This document shows positions 1 through 7,592 of a stretch of DNA of 64,000 nucleotides, one piece after another. The translations under genes were made by a program, and so were the position numbers. Positions within the stretch are counted from its first letter, which is position 1. Each line of letters opens with the position of its first letter. Under the pieces are notes generated by a model. It made no database searches. It was given only the letters and a program-made list of their open reading frames with translations, and was not told the DNA's origin. Source of the DNA: Microbacterium candidum. Lineage in GTDB: Bacteria; Actinomycetota; Actinomycetes; Actinomycetales; Microbacteriaceae. Where the stretch lies: contig NZ_JASXSZ010000001.1 of NCBI RefSeq assembly GCF_030315975.1, positions 62,001-126,000 of the forward strand, given 5' to 3'.

Positions 1-2
1 GG

Positions 3-521
3 CACCGCCGCGCTCTCGCGTACTGGGGCGTGCTCTTCGCGTGGACCTTCTCGGTCGCGGGAAGCGTCGCCATCCATCCGCTGCCGCAGATCCGCCTGAT
101 CGCCCTGTTCGTGCACCTCGCTTCCGTCGTCGTCGGCCTCGGCGCCGCGGTCATGGTCGAGTACAACGGCCTGCTCTGGATGCTGGGGCGCCGCCGCATC
201 GGCGCGGTCAACGAGGCGGAGCACACCCTGTCGTTCGTCGTGTGGATGGGAATCGCCGGGCTCCTCGCGAGCGGCCTGTTCCTGCATCCCGACCTGGGCA
301 ATCCGCTCACCGACCTGAAGCTGGCCGCCGTCCTCGTGCTGTCGATGAACGGAGTCGCGGTGACCAGGCTCGCGCACGAGCTGCAGCGGCTGCCGGACGA
401 CATGCCGTTCCGCCGCACGCCCCGGGCGCTGCGCTGGTGGGCGACCGAGAGCGGCATCGTGTCGCAGCTCGCGTGGTGGACCGCCGTCATCATCGGGATG
501 CTCAATACCGCAGCACGGTAG
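3..521 (+). CDS. Integral membrane protein, 5' end probably outside window
   Basis: The reading frame is open from base 3, so the true start may lie before the window; a GTG at 30 would give 163 aa. The product is strongly hydrophobic, with about four to five predicted membrane segments (for example around LIALFVHLASVVVGL and LAAVLVLSMNGVAV) separated by short basic loops such as LGRRRIG. I do not recognise the family and see no catalytic motif. It ends 89 nt before the VWA gene on the same strand. The function is unknown; a small membrane or electron-transfer-associated protein is possible but not shown by the sequence. Confidence 0.6.
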   Translation, partial: HRRALAYWGVLFAWTFSVAGSVAIHPLPQIRLIALFVHLASVVVGLGAAVMVEYNGLLWMLGRRRIGAVNEAEHTLSFVVWMGIAGLLASGLFLHPDLGNPLTDLKLAAVLVLSMNGVAVTRLAHELQRLPDDMPFRRTPRALRWWATESGIVSQLAWWTAVIIGMLNTAAR

Positions 522-610
522 GCAATCCCACAGGGACACGCCGACTCATCTCGGTACCATCGGGTAATGCCGACACGCTGGGGGTCGGCCCGAACCCTCG
601 CCGGAGAGCC

Positions 611-2539
611 ATGTCTGAGCCTCGTCGCAGCTCGGCCGAGCCGTCGCCGCTCGATCGACCGTCTGCGCCCGCACCGTCGCGCGCGCAGAAGCTGATCCTC
701 TGGGGCAGCGTCGGCGTGATCGCCGTGCTCGTCATCGCCATCGGCGCGGTGGGAACCAAGATCTTCACCACGCTCGCCGACAAGCACTCCGCCGCAGGCG
801 GCTCGGCGCAGAAGATCGACGCCCAGCCCGCCGCATTCACGCAGGACACGCCGGCTCCGACCGCCGGCGCAGGCCCGTGCACCACCGTCACCGTTCTGGC
901 GTCCTTCGAGAACGCCGAGATGGTCGACAACCTCGCGAAGGCGTACGACGCCCAGCCGCGGAACATCAACGGCACGTGCGTGACCGTGACGATGGTGAAG
1001 GACAAGTCGGGCAGCGCCGCCGACAACGCCGCATCCGGGTTCTCCGCCACCCCGGACGCCCAGAAGCCGGCCGTCTGGATCCCCGACTCGCACACGTGGA
1101 TCGGCCAGGCCCAGACGAACGGCGGCAGCGCGACCGTGCCGGGCTCCGGGACGAGCATCGGCACGACGAACGTCGTCCTCGCGATGCCCGAGCCGCTGGC
1201 GAAGGCGATCAGCTGGACGACCAAGCCGCCGACCTGGAAGCAGGTCTTCGCAGTGTCCGGCGACCCGAACGTGTGGAAGAACCTCGGCCACCCGGAATGG
1301 GGGTCGTTCAAGCTCGGCAAGACGAGCCCGCTCGTCGCGAGCTCGGGCGAGGCCGCGATGCTCGCCTCCTACGGCACGGCCGCCGGCAGCCTCGACAAGC
1401 TCACCCCGGCCCAGGTCGACCAGAAGAAGGTCGTCGACCAGGTGAAGTCGAACGAGCTCGCCACCACCCACTACATGGCGACGCCCGAGCACTTCCTCTG
1501 GCACGCGCGGCAGGCCGAGGCGACGGGCACCGCCGCCGAGTTCCTCTCCGCCGTGATCGTCGACGAGAAGTCGGTGTGGGACTACGACCGCGGAATCACG
1601 AGCCGCGACGGCATCACGCGGACGCAGGGCGAGCCGCCGAAGGAGCAGCTCGTCCCCGTCTATCCGACCGACGGCGTGTACGTCTCCGACAACCCCGCGG
1701 TGGTCCTCACCGGCGCCTGGATGGATGCGGCCAAGACCGCGGCGGCGAAGGACTTCATCCGCTACGCGGGCACGGCGCAGGGGCAGGCGGTCGTCCGCAC
1801 GTCCGGCTACCGCGACCTCCACGGCGCACTCGATCAGGGCGTGCAGTCCACCGCCCATCTCACGACCTCGCCGAAGACCACGATCGCGTTCCCCGGCCCC
1901 AAGGTCGTCTCGGAGATCAACAAGGCCTTCCCGAACGTGCGCAAGCGCGCGCAGGTGCTGTTCCTCGTCGACCTGTCCGGCTCGATGAACGACACACTGC
2001 CCGACGGCCGCAACAAACTGGAGAACGCCAAGGACGCGATCATCGCCGCCCTCGACCACTTCACGGCGGGCGACCAGGTCGGACTCGCCGGTTTCGAGGC
2101 GAGCGGGACCGGCAGCATCAACCCGGGCATGGTGAGCCCGATGGCCGACATCTCGACCTCACGCCCCGCCCTCGAAGCCGCGGTGCACGGTCTGTCCGCG
2201 CAGGGCGACACTCCGCTGTACGAGGCGGTCGACATGTTCGCCAAGCAGCAGGCGCAGACGTGGGATCCGAAGAAGATCAGCGCGATCGTGGTGCTCAGCG
2301 ACGGCCAGGAGCACATGGTCAATCCGACGATTCCGACCGTGTCGCTCGACCAGACGGAAGCGGATCTGACGGCGCTGCACCACCAGACGCCGGTCCTGGT
2401 CTTCACGCTGGCCTACGGGGCGGATGCGGACGTCCCGACGCTGCAGGCGATCTCCAAGGCATCCGGCGCGCACTTCTACGACGCGACCGATCCGACAAAG
2501 GTGAAGTCGGTGCTGGGAGACCTCGTCACCAGCTTCTGA
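611..2539 (+). CDS. Membrane-anchored substrate-binding/VWA domain protein
   Basis: 642 aa. I start at ATG 611, preceded by a GGAGAG-like ribosome site; the frame is open further upstream, but that stretch overlaps gene 1 and is only Arg/Pro-rich. One membrane segment (LILWGSVGVIAVLVIAIGAV, residues about 29-48) follows a short cytoplasmic tail, so the rest is probably outside the cell. Residues about 90-420 resemble an extracellular solute-binding fold. Residues about 448-642 form a von Willebrand A domain with a full MIDAS motif (DLSGSMN, about residue 453), a conserved Thr (GDTPLYEAV) and a later Asp (LSDGQE). VWA/MIDAS domains bind divalent metal and protein partners. The partner is unknown, and no adjacent MoxR-type ATPase is seen. 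Confidence 0.75.
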   Translation: MSEPRRSSAEPSPLDRPSAPAPSRAQKLILWGSVGVIAVLVIAIGAVGTKIFTTLADKHSAAGGSAQKIDAQPAAFTQDTPAPTAGAGPCTTVTVLASFENAEMVDNLAKAYDAQPRNINGTCVTVTMVKDKSGSAADNAASGFSATPDAQKPAVWIPDSHTWIGQAQTNGGSATVPGSGTSIGTTNVVLAMPEPLAKAISWTTKPPTWKQVFAVSGDPNVWKNLGHPEWGSFKLGKTSPLVASSGEAAMLASYGTAAGSLDKLTPAQVDQKKVVDQVKSNELATTHYMATPEHFLWHARQAEATGTAAEFLSAVIVDEKSVWDYDRGITSRDGITRTQGEPPKEQLVPVYPTDGVYVSDNPAVVLTGAWMDAAKTAAAKDFIRYAGTAQGQAVVRTSGYRDLHGALDQGVQSTAHLTTSPKTTIAFPGPKVVSEINKAFPNVRKRAQVLFLVDLSGSMNDTLPDGRNKLENAKDAIIAALDHFTAGDQVGLAGFEASGTGSINPGMVSPMADISTSRPALEAAVHGLSAQGDTPLYEAVDMFAKQQAQTWDPKKISAIVVLSDGQEHMVNPTIPTVSLDQTEADLTALHHQTPVLVFTLAYGADADVPTLQAISKASGAHFYDATDPTKVKSVLGDLVTSF

Positions 2540-2550
2540 GGCTGCGTCGC

Positions 2551-2580
2551 TGCGTTTCGACTCGCTTCGCTCGCTCAACG
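2551..2580. repeat. Dispersed repeat, family A, overlapping a gene end
   Basis: The motif GTTTCGACTCGCTTCGCTCG followed by CTCAACG recurs at 10220, 14463, 15471 and 17715. Here it forms the end of the minus-strand regulator gene: its reverse complement reads CGTTGAGCG, and the TGA in it is the regulator's stop codon. Such copies are also typical of intergenic DNA in this group of organisms (recalled, not checked). Confidence 0.8.
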
Positions 2581-3183
2581 GCCGGGGATCTGCCCCGGCC
2601 AGGCGTCGGCGAGCTTCGTGAGCAGGCGGGCGAGCTCCGCGCGCTCGGCATCCGTGAATCCCGTGATGGCGGAGGCGACCGCATCCGTACGCTGCCCGAG
2701 GAATCCGCGCACGAGTCGCTCGCCGTCCGTCGTCAGCGCGATGCGGGTGCGGCGGGCATCGTCGGGGTCGGCCTCGCGGCGCACGAGCCCCATTTCGACC
2801 GCCTGCTGGACGAGCCGTGATGCGCGCGGCTGATCGACGCCGATCGCGTCGCCGAGCGCGCTGACCGACAGCGGACCGGACGCCTTGGCCAGCGCCTCGA
2901 GCAGCCGGAAGCGCGCGGGGCCACCGAAGCGGCCGTGCATCCCCGCCCAGGGCGGCGGCTGGTGCGGCCAGCCGTTCGGACTGTGCTCGCCGTCTCCGTG
3001 TCCATGGTGCGCACCGCCGTGCGGGCCGAATCCACCGCGCATCCCGGGCATCCCGGGCATGCCGGGGCGCGGCCAGGGCGGAACGTCTCCGGGGGCACCG
3101 GGGAACGGCATCCGTCGCCCTCTCAACCGCGCGAGGGCGCTCGCGATGCGGTCGATGTCGGTGTCGCGGTCGGCCTCGCTCAT
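2575..3183 (-). CDS. MarR-like winged-helix regulator with Gly/Pro/His-rich insert
   Basis: 202 aa from ATG 3183 (MSEADRDTDIDR). An upstream in-frame ATG at 3264 would add a Met/Cys-rich leader that only translates the operator repeats, so I reject it. Residues about 35-75 are rich in Gly, Pro and His (GMPGMPGMRG, GGAHHGHGDG), which suggests metal or flexible-linker function. From about residue 85 comes a winged-helix domain of MarR type: LSVSALGDAIGVDQPRASRL as the recognition region, then DPDDARRTRIALT as the wing. It probably represses itself and the divergent gene. The stop codon is supplied by a dispersed repeat. Metal sensing is an inference from the His content. Confidence 0.8.
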   Translation of the reverse strand: MSEADRDTDIDRIASALARLRGRRMPFPGAPGDVPPWPRPGMPGMPGMRGGFGPHGGAHHGHGDGEHSPNGWPHQPPPWAGMHGRFGGPARFRLLEALAKASGPLSVSALGDAIGVDQPRASRLVQQAVEMGLVRREADPDDARRTRIALTTDGERLVRGFLGQRTDAVASAITGFTDAERAELARLLTKLADAWPGQIPGR

Positions 3184-3190
3184 ACTCCGA

Positions 3191-3259
3191 CGATACATGT
3201 GACTTGACATGCATTGCGAATACATGTCACACTGCATGTACATGCCAGATGACATGTAA
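3191..3259. promoter_or_regulatory. Divergent operator region with repeated ACATGT sites
   Basis: The 95 nt between the two divergent regulators carry at least four ACATGT/GACATG-type sites: TACATGTGAC near 3194, ATACATGTCAC near 3220, a perfect 12-bp palindrome GCATGTACATGC at 3234-3245, and TGACATGTAA near 3250. The spacing and symmetry fit binding by a dimeric winged-helix regulator such as either neighbour. The sites overlap the expected promoters in both directions. Assignment to a given regulator is inference. Confidence 0.7.
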
Positions 3260-3278
3260 CTCATCGAAAGGAGTTCTC

Positions 3279-4076
3279 ATGAGCGAGAACGAAAACACTG
3301 AACGGGCCCGCTCGCTGCGCGAGTGGCTCCGCATCGCCGACTTCCAGGTCGCACAGGCTTTCGGGGCGGTCTTCGCCGAGGAAGGCCTCTCGCGGCGCGA
3401 CGCCATGCTGCTGCGCCGCCTGGCGACCGGCCCCCTGACGACCGACCGCGACAAGAAGCTGCGCTCCCTCGAAGACCGGGGCTGGGCGACGCAGGCCGGC
3501 GACGGAACCTGGTCGCTGACCGACGAGGGCCGCGCGGCGGCCGACAGGCTGAACGAGAAGCTCGACGCGGTGCACGCCACGATCCGCGATGCGGTCGGGG
3601 CCGAGCAGTACGAGGCGCTGGCCTCGTCGCTCGAGGCGGTCTCCGTCGCGCTCGGCTTCGACGAGCAGCAGGAGATCCCGTGGCGCGGTCGCGGATTCCG
3701 CGGATTCCCGGGCGGCAGGCCGCCGTTCGGACCGTGGGGCGCGTGGGCGGGTCGCGGCGGATTCCGGCCCGGCCCCGAGGGCGGGATGCCGCCGTTCGGA
3801 CCGTGGTTCGGTCGCCCCGGCTTCGCACCGGGCCGCGGGTTCGGTCCGGGCTACGGCCACGGATACGGACACGGGTATGGGCACGGCTCCGGCGATGGAT
3901 GGGGGCATCCCCACCACCCGCACGGCGCCGAGTTCGGCCCCGACTGCGGTCACGCGCAGGCGCACGGCCATGAACACGACGGTCACGAGCACCAGGGTCA
4001 CCACGACCACGGCGGTGCCGAAGCCGCATACGAACGCGGCTTCGCCGCCGGGTTCGCGGCGCACGACAAGGCCTGA
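3279..4076 (+). CDS. Winged-helix regulator with long Gly/Pro/His-rich C-terminal tail
   Basis: 265 aa, ATG 3279 after a strong AAGGAG 5 nt upstream. Residues 1-130 form a MarR/PadR-like helical region and wing (LTTDRDKKLRSLEDRGW, then TWSLTDEGRAAADRL). From about residue 135 the protein is low complexity: repeated FGPWG/FGPWF blocks, GYGHGYGHGYGHG, then a tail with clusters such as HGHEHDGHEHQGHHDHGG before a short amphipathic end. Such tails are typical of metal-binding or metal-storage segments (nickel, zinc, copper); which metal is not readable. It is divergent from another Gly/His-rich regulator and shares its operator array. A perfect terminator follows 12 nt downstream. Confidence 0.8.
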   Translation: MSENENTERARSLREWLRIADFQVAQAFGAVFAEEGLSRRDAMLLRRLATGPLTTDRDKKLRSLEDRGWATQAGDGTWSLTDEGRAAADRLNEKLDAVHATIRDAVGAEQYEALASSLEAVSVALGFDEQQEIPWRGRGFRGFPGGRPPFGPWGAWAGRGGFRPGPEGGMPPFGPWFGRPGFAPGRGFGPGYGHGYGHGYGHGSGDGWGHPHHPHGAEFGPDCGHAQAHGHEHDGHEHQGHHDHGGAEAAYERGFAAGFAAHDKA

Positions 4077-4088
4077 TCCAGGTCGACG

Positions 4089-4116
4089 AGGCCCGCGGCG
4101 GAGACGCCGCGGGCCT
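4089..4116 (+). terminator. Intrinsic terminator-like hairpin
   Basis: Perfect 12-bp stem AGGCCCGCGGCG / CGCCGCGGGCCT with a GAGA loop, 12 nt after the stop of the His-rich regulator. There is no T tract, as is common in high-GC actinobacteria. Confidence 0.85.
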
Positions 4117-4264
4117 TCCGCGTCCCTCCCCGCCGCGTACCTTCCGCATCCCTCCCCTCCGCATACCTTCCGCATCCCTCCCCTCCGCACACCTTCCGCC
4201 CCCTCCCTCCGCGGGCCTCCCGCATCCCTCCCCGGCGCGGGCCTCCCGCATCCCTCCCCGCCGT
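4117..4264. repeat. Degenerate about 26-nt tandem repeats
   Basis: Pyrimidine-rich copies of a unit like ACCTTCCGCATCCCTCCCCT recur about six times: two near-identical units in the middle, and diverged forms containing GGGCCTCCCGCATCCCTCCC at the right. There is strong purine/pyrimidine strand asymmetry. No gene is supported in this gap. Confidence 0.75.
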
Positions 4265-4281
4265 GCACATGGCGAGAGGTT

Positions 4282-4396
4282 GTACGGATGGCGAGAGGTT
4301 CCGGCCGGATTCCCCCGCCAGGCGTGGAATCTCTCGCCATCCGTACGGGACGGTTACGCGTTAGCGCAATCCGTACGGGACGGGACCGCGTTAGCG
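4282..4396. repeat. Large inverted repeat followed by a direct repeat pair
   Basis: 4282-4302 and 4326-4346 are inverted copies of a 21-nt sequence beginning GTACGGATGGCGAGAG, with one mismatch and a 23-nt loop. The right arm runs into two 26-nt direct repeats (4341-4366 and 4371-4396; three mismatches) beginning CCGTACGGGACGG and ending CGCGTTAGCG. The block ends 6 nt before the next gene, so it may carry that gene's promoter or control RNA structure. Confidence 0.75.
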
Positions 4397-4402
4397 TGAA
4401 GC

Positions 4403-5159
4403 ATGTCGGTTCCGCGGGAGGTCGCCCCCGGCATCCACGTGTCCACGAGCCGGCGGATGCTGACGAACTCGACGATCCTCGTCGGCTCCGGCGCGTTCCT
4501 CATCGATCCGGGCTGGATGCCGGATGAGCTCGCGGATATCGCGGCGTTCGTGCGCACCTATGGCCGCACAGTCGTCGGCGGCTTCGCGACGCACGCCCAC
4601 TACGACCATCTGCTGTGGAATCCGGGCTTCGGGGACGCCCCGCGGTGGGCTTCGGCCCGCACGGCGGAGCTCGCAGTCTCCGAGCGCGCAGATCTCGTGG
4701 CGGGTCTCGGGGCAGACTTCCCCGTTGAGCTCGCCGAAACTCATGGGTCGTGTGGATGCGGTCGGCGACCGCATCCCGGAGTCCGCCGGCTTCGAGATCG
4801 AACTCGTCGTCCACGACGGCCACGCCCCTGGCCACACGGCGTTGTGGCTCTCCGAACATCGCGTCCTGATCGCGGGCGACATGCTCAGCGACGTCGAGCT
4901 GCCGCTGCCGTTCTGGCCCGACGATCTGCCGTCCTATCTCGCCGCGCTCGACATCCTCGCGCCGTACGCGGCCCGCGCGGCACTCGTGATCCCCGGCCAC
5001 GGCCATGTCGGGACCGACGCGCTCGCGCGGCTGGATGCGGATCGCCGCTATCTCGACGAGGTCATCGGCCGCGGCTCGTCCGATGACGCCCGCAGGGCGA
5101 ACCCCGGGATGGATGCGGAGTATCGGCACCTGCAGGAGCTCGTCGCCCGCGGGTCCTGA
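4403..5159 (+). pseudogene. Metallo-beta-lactamase-fold hydrolase, frameshifted
   Basis: Two overlapping frames together make one MBL-fold hydrolase of about 250 aa. The first frame starts at ATG 4403 and carries the zinc-binding motif THAHYDH (HxHxDH). The second frame carries the downstream ligands: HDGHAPGHT, LIAGDML and the final IPGHGHV. The break lies at about 4733-4742 in GCCGAAACTCATG: removing one A restores GAACTCATG and a continuous ...VELAELMGRVD... reading. So a single-base insertion either inactivated the gene or is a sequencing error. Codon use is normal on both sides, so the event is recent. The substrate class is unknown. Confidence 0.75.
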
Positions 5160-5552
5160 TCATTCCGGATCGGCGACCACTTCGACCTTGAAGCCCGCGG
5201 AGTTCTCGAGCCAGCCGGCGTAGTGGTCAGGTCCGCCGGCGTGCGGGTAGCGCTCCGCATACAGCGGATTCCAACCGTGCGCGGATGCGTCGGCCATCAG
5301 CGCGTCGACCGCATCCACGCCCCCGGCCTTGAACGCCAGATGGTTGAGCCCGGGGCGCCGTCGATCATGCTCGGGCGCCGACAGATTCGGCGACTCCGTG
5401 AGCGTCAGATACGCACCGCCGGCCGACCACGACTGTCCGCCCGGCCATTCCGACTCGAGCTCGAACCCCACGCGCGCGAGCAGCCACGCCCAGTCCGCGC
5501 GGGCGTCGTCGATCGACGCGACCCACAGTTCGACGTGATGGAAGCCCGGCAT
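5160..5552 (-). CDS. VOC (glyoxalase/dioxygenase-fold) family protein
   Basis: 130 aa. It starts MPGFHHVELWVAS with the usual first-strand His, followed by the second His in LNHLAFKA and the terminal Glu in FKVEVV: the paired beta-alpha-beta-beta-beta metal-binding layout of the VOC superfamily. A single domain of this size acts as a dimer in glyoxalases, fosfomycin/bleomycin resistance proteins and ring-cleavage relatives; nothing here fixes the substrate. The gene is convergent with the MBL gene (adjacent stops, no gap) and lies just downstream of the MarR-YCII pair on the same strand. Confidence 0.8.
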   Translation of the reverse strand: MPGFHHVELWVASIDDARADWAWLLARVGFELESEWPGGQSWSAGGAYLTLTESPNLSAPEHDRRRPGLNHLAFKAGGVDAVDALMADASAHGWNPLYAERYPHAGGPDHYAGWLENSAGFKVEVVADPE

Positions 5553-5555
5553 CCG

Positions 5556-5900
5556 TCAGGACTCCGCGGAGGCGAGTTCGGGGATCATCTGCTCCTCGAG
5601 CACCGTGATCGAGCCGAAGGCCAGGTGGTGGTGGTCGCGCATCAGGGCGATCGCCTCCTCGCGGGATGCGGCTTGGATGACCGAGAGGCCGATCACGTCA
5701 CTGCCGCCGTCGGACACCGCGTCCGGGGTCACGGTGGCCGGTGCGCCGAGCGGGCGGCCCGCATCCACCAGGCTGTCGCCGAGACGCACGCTCCAGGCCT
5801 GCCACTGCGCAAGACCGACCGCCGCCTCCTCCGGGGTCGCCCTTGCGAAGCGCTCGGCGACCTCCTGCGCTGCGTGGTACAGAACGATGTACCTGTTCAT
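5556..5900 (-). CDS. YCII-related domain protein
   Basis: 114 aa from ATG 5900, whose ATGA overlaps the stop of the upstream MarR gene, implying translational coupling. The sequence begins MNRYIVLYHA and ends with a segment like SREEAIALMRDHHHLA, typical of YCII-like dimeric alpha-beta barrel proteins. Many actinobacterial members sit beside sigma factors or regulators, and their chemistry is mostly unknown. It is probably co-regulated with the MarR gene by the palindrome at 6376. Confidence 0.75.
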   Translation of the reverse strand: MNRYIVLYHAAQEVAERFARATPEEAAVGLAQWQAWSVRLGDSLVDAGRPLGAPATVTPDAVSDGGSDVIGLSVIQAASREEAIALMRDHHHLAFGSITVLEEQMIPELASAES

Positions 5901-6358
5901 GAGAGCCTCCCCTTCCGTTCGTTGAGGTCCTTCTCGAGGACGTCGGCGATCCGCTCGAGCGCGGCGCCCGCGGAGCGGAGGTCGTCCGCATCCAGCTCCT
6001 TCGCGATCTCGCCGGCCCACTCGCCGTAACGGCCGACGATGTCGGCGAGGACGCGCGAACCCTCGGGCGTGATCGTCACGAGCCGCGCACGCCGGTCGGA
6101 CGGGTTGTCCACGTACGCCACGAGCCCGTCCGCGGCGAGCGCGTCCGCGACCCGCTGCACGCTCTGTCGGGCGAAGCCCAGTTCGCGCGCCATCCGGGCG
6201 ACCGTGCGGGGCGCGTCGTCCGCGCGCCCGAGCACCTGCCAGCGCGCACCGCTCTGCCCCGACGGCGCGGTGAGCCGCTCGCCGTGCCGCGACAGGAGCC
6301 CGTTCATGCGGAACACCGCGAGCGAGAGATCCCACAGTCCTTCTGGTTCGCCGGCCAT
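5897..6358 (-). CDS. MarR family transcriptional regulator
   Basis: 153 aa from ATG 6358 (MAGEPEGLWDL). An upstream ATG at 6385 is in frame, but it sits inside a perfect 18-bp palindrome that is better read as operator; a GGAAG lies 8 nt before 6358. The winged helix is clear: DDAPRTVARMARELGFARQS (helix-turn-helix) and DNPSDRRARLVTITPEG (wing with the conserved DxRxxR core). It probably represses its own operon, which includes the YCII protein and perhaps the VOC gene. Confidence 0.85.
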   Translation of the reverse strand: MAGEPEGLWDLSLAVFRMNGLLSRHGERLTAPSGQSGARWQVLGRADDAPRTVARMARELGFARQSVQRVADALAADGLVAYVDNPSDRRARLVTITPEGSRVLADIVGRYGEWAGEIAKELDADDLRSAGAALERIADVLEKDLNERKGRLS

Positions 6359-6375
6359 GCGGCCATCTTCCAACT

Positions 6376-6393
6376 TTGACAGCATGCTGTCAA
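6376..6393. promoter_or_regulatory. Perfect 18-bp palindromic operator of the MarR gene
   Basis: TTGACAGCATGCTGTCAA is a perfect palindrome ending 18 nt upstream of the chosen MarR start. Size and symmetry match MarR dimer sites. TTGACA at its left end could also serve as a -35 element. Confidence 0.75.
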
Positions 6394-6506
6394 TATCTCC
6401 TGCTTCCGGAGCCTGCCTGGTCTCGAATGGACGCGAGCCCAGCGAATCGCGACGGAATGAGACGGGCGAGGCCCCGGGGATCCGCGCGCTCACCGAGAAT
6501 GAGGGG

Positions 6507-7415
6507 ATGCCGCATCCCGCACTGCTCGCGATCTCGCACGGCACGTCGTCGCCGGAAGGACAGGCATCCGTCCGGGCGCTCGTGGATGCGGTCGCGCACC
6601 GGCTTCCCGACGTCACGGTGCGGCTCGGGCACGTCGATGTGCAGCAGCCGGATGTCGCCGCCTCCCTCGCCGGGCTCGAGGGCATTCCGGTCGTGATCGT
6701 GCCGCTGCTGCTCTCGGCCGGGTATCACGTGCGCGTCGACCTGCGGAAGCAGAGCGCCCACCGTGACGACGTCACGATCACACGCGCGCTCGGGCCCGAC
6801 CCGAGACTCGCCGCGCTTCTCGCAGAGCGGCTCGCGGAGCTCACTGGCGACACCGACCGACCAGTCCGCGAGCCTATCCAGACGCCGTTCGCCGACGACG
6901 CCTCGACAAGCTCGGCGACCGGGGATGGTTCGGCGACCGGGGATGGTTCGGCGACCGGGGATGGTTCGGCGCGCCCCGGCCGGACCTCGCCCGACAGCTC
7001 CCCACCGGCCCCCGAGCCCGTCGAGGGGTCGTCGCCGCTCGCCAGATCCTCGCGCTCGACGACCGGGGACGGCGTCCCGGTCGTGCTGGCCGTGGCGGGG
7101 TCGAGCGACGAACGCGCGAACGAGGACTGCCGCGAGGTCGGGCGGATGCTGGGCAGCATCCTGAACCGCGAGGTGCACATCGGCTTCCTCGCCGCCGCGG
7201 ACCCGCGTCTGGGCGACGCGGTCGACACGCACCCGGACGCCGTCGTCGCGAACTACCTCCTCGCGCCAGGCTATTTCCACGACCTCGCGACGCGCGAAGC
7301 GCACGGCCGACCGATCGCGCGGCCGCTCCTGACGCCGGACATCGAGCCCGCGGCATCCCTCGTCGACATCGTCATCGAGCGATATCTGGACGCGGGACAA
7401 CAACCTCGCGAATAG
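6507..7415 (+). CDS. Sirohydrochlorin chelatase-like protein (CbiX/SirB family)
   Basis: 302 aa from ATG 6507 after GAGGGG; the frame is open upstream but antisense to the MarR gene. It has two CbiX-type halves. The first begins PALLAISHGTSSPEGQ with the metal-binding His; the second begins VVLAVAGSSDERANED, where the His is replaced. Later landmarks are VPLLLSAGYHVRVD and ANYLLAPGYFHD. Family members insert Fe or Co into sirohydrochlorin; next to sulfite reductase the product is probably siroheme. The two halves are joined by an odd linker (about residues 131-190) of Ser/Thr/Gly/Asp built from dispersed repeats, including three 18-nt units encoding SATGDG. There are 177 nt between it and sulfite reductase. 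Confidence 0.85.
   Translation: MPHPALLAISHGTSSPEGQASVRALVDAVAHRLPDVTVRLGHVDVQQPDVAASLAGLEGIPVVIVPLLLSAGYHVRVDLRKQSAHRDDVTITRALGPDPRLAALLAERLAELTGDTDRPVREPIQTPFADDASTSSATGDGSATGDGSATGDGSARPGRTSPDSSPPAPEPVEGSSPLARSSRSTTGDGVPVVLAVAGSSDERANEDCREVGRMLGSILNREVHIGFLAAADPRLGDAVDTHPDAVVANYLLAPGYFHDLATREAHGRPIARPLLTPDIEPAASLVDIVIERYLDAGQQPRE
6897..7073. repeat. Dispersed repeat, family B, inside the cbiX linker
   Basis: A forward copy CCTCGACAAGCTCGGCGACC starts at 6901, then comes an 18-nt tandem unit GGCGACCGGGGATGGTTC three times (6914-6967). An inverted copy CGAGCCCGTCGAGGGGTCGT lies at about 7013-7032. All is in frame with the chelatase. The core is the same as in the array at 59106-59374. Confidence 0.85.
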
Positions 7416-7592
7416 CCTTCCCGACATACATAACCGCCAGTTATGTAATACATGCGTCAAGTTGATGTCTCTTTGTGACGTCGCGTTCCGCGCCGTGACA
7501 CACGAGATGTCACGCACCTGCACATCCTCGTAGCCTCGCGATGGGCCGGACGGCCCGATCCGGCCGCGTGCCGGAGCTCCGGGAGGTGTGAA
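7416..7592 (+). promoter_or_regulatory. Leader/promoter region of the sulfate-assimilation operon
   Basis: This 177-nt gap before sulfite reductase holds two inverted repeats: ACATAAC-CGCCA-GTTATGT (7428-7446) and GTGACA-n7-TGTCAC (7495-7513), with further GTGAC half-sites between. Either could be the operator of a sulfur regulator. The start GTG 7593 has GGGAGG 7 nt upstream. I see no SAM or cobalamin riboswitch. Confidence 0.55.

Noticed and set aside
41..610. Longer start for the VWA protein
   Set aside because: The extension overlaps the upstream membrane-protein gene, is Arg/Pro-rich and has no family resemblance.
3184..3278. Met/Cys-rich N-terminal extensions of both divergent regulators
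   Set aside because: They only translate the ACATGT operator repeats; the shorter starts have conserved context, and the plus-strand one has a strong AAGGAG.
7416..7592. SAM or cobalamin riboswitch before the sulfur operon
   Set aside because: Too short and no recognisable conserved core; only two simple inverted repeats.
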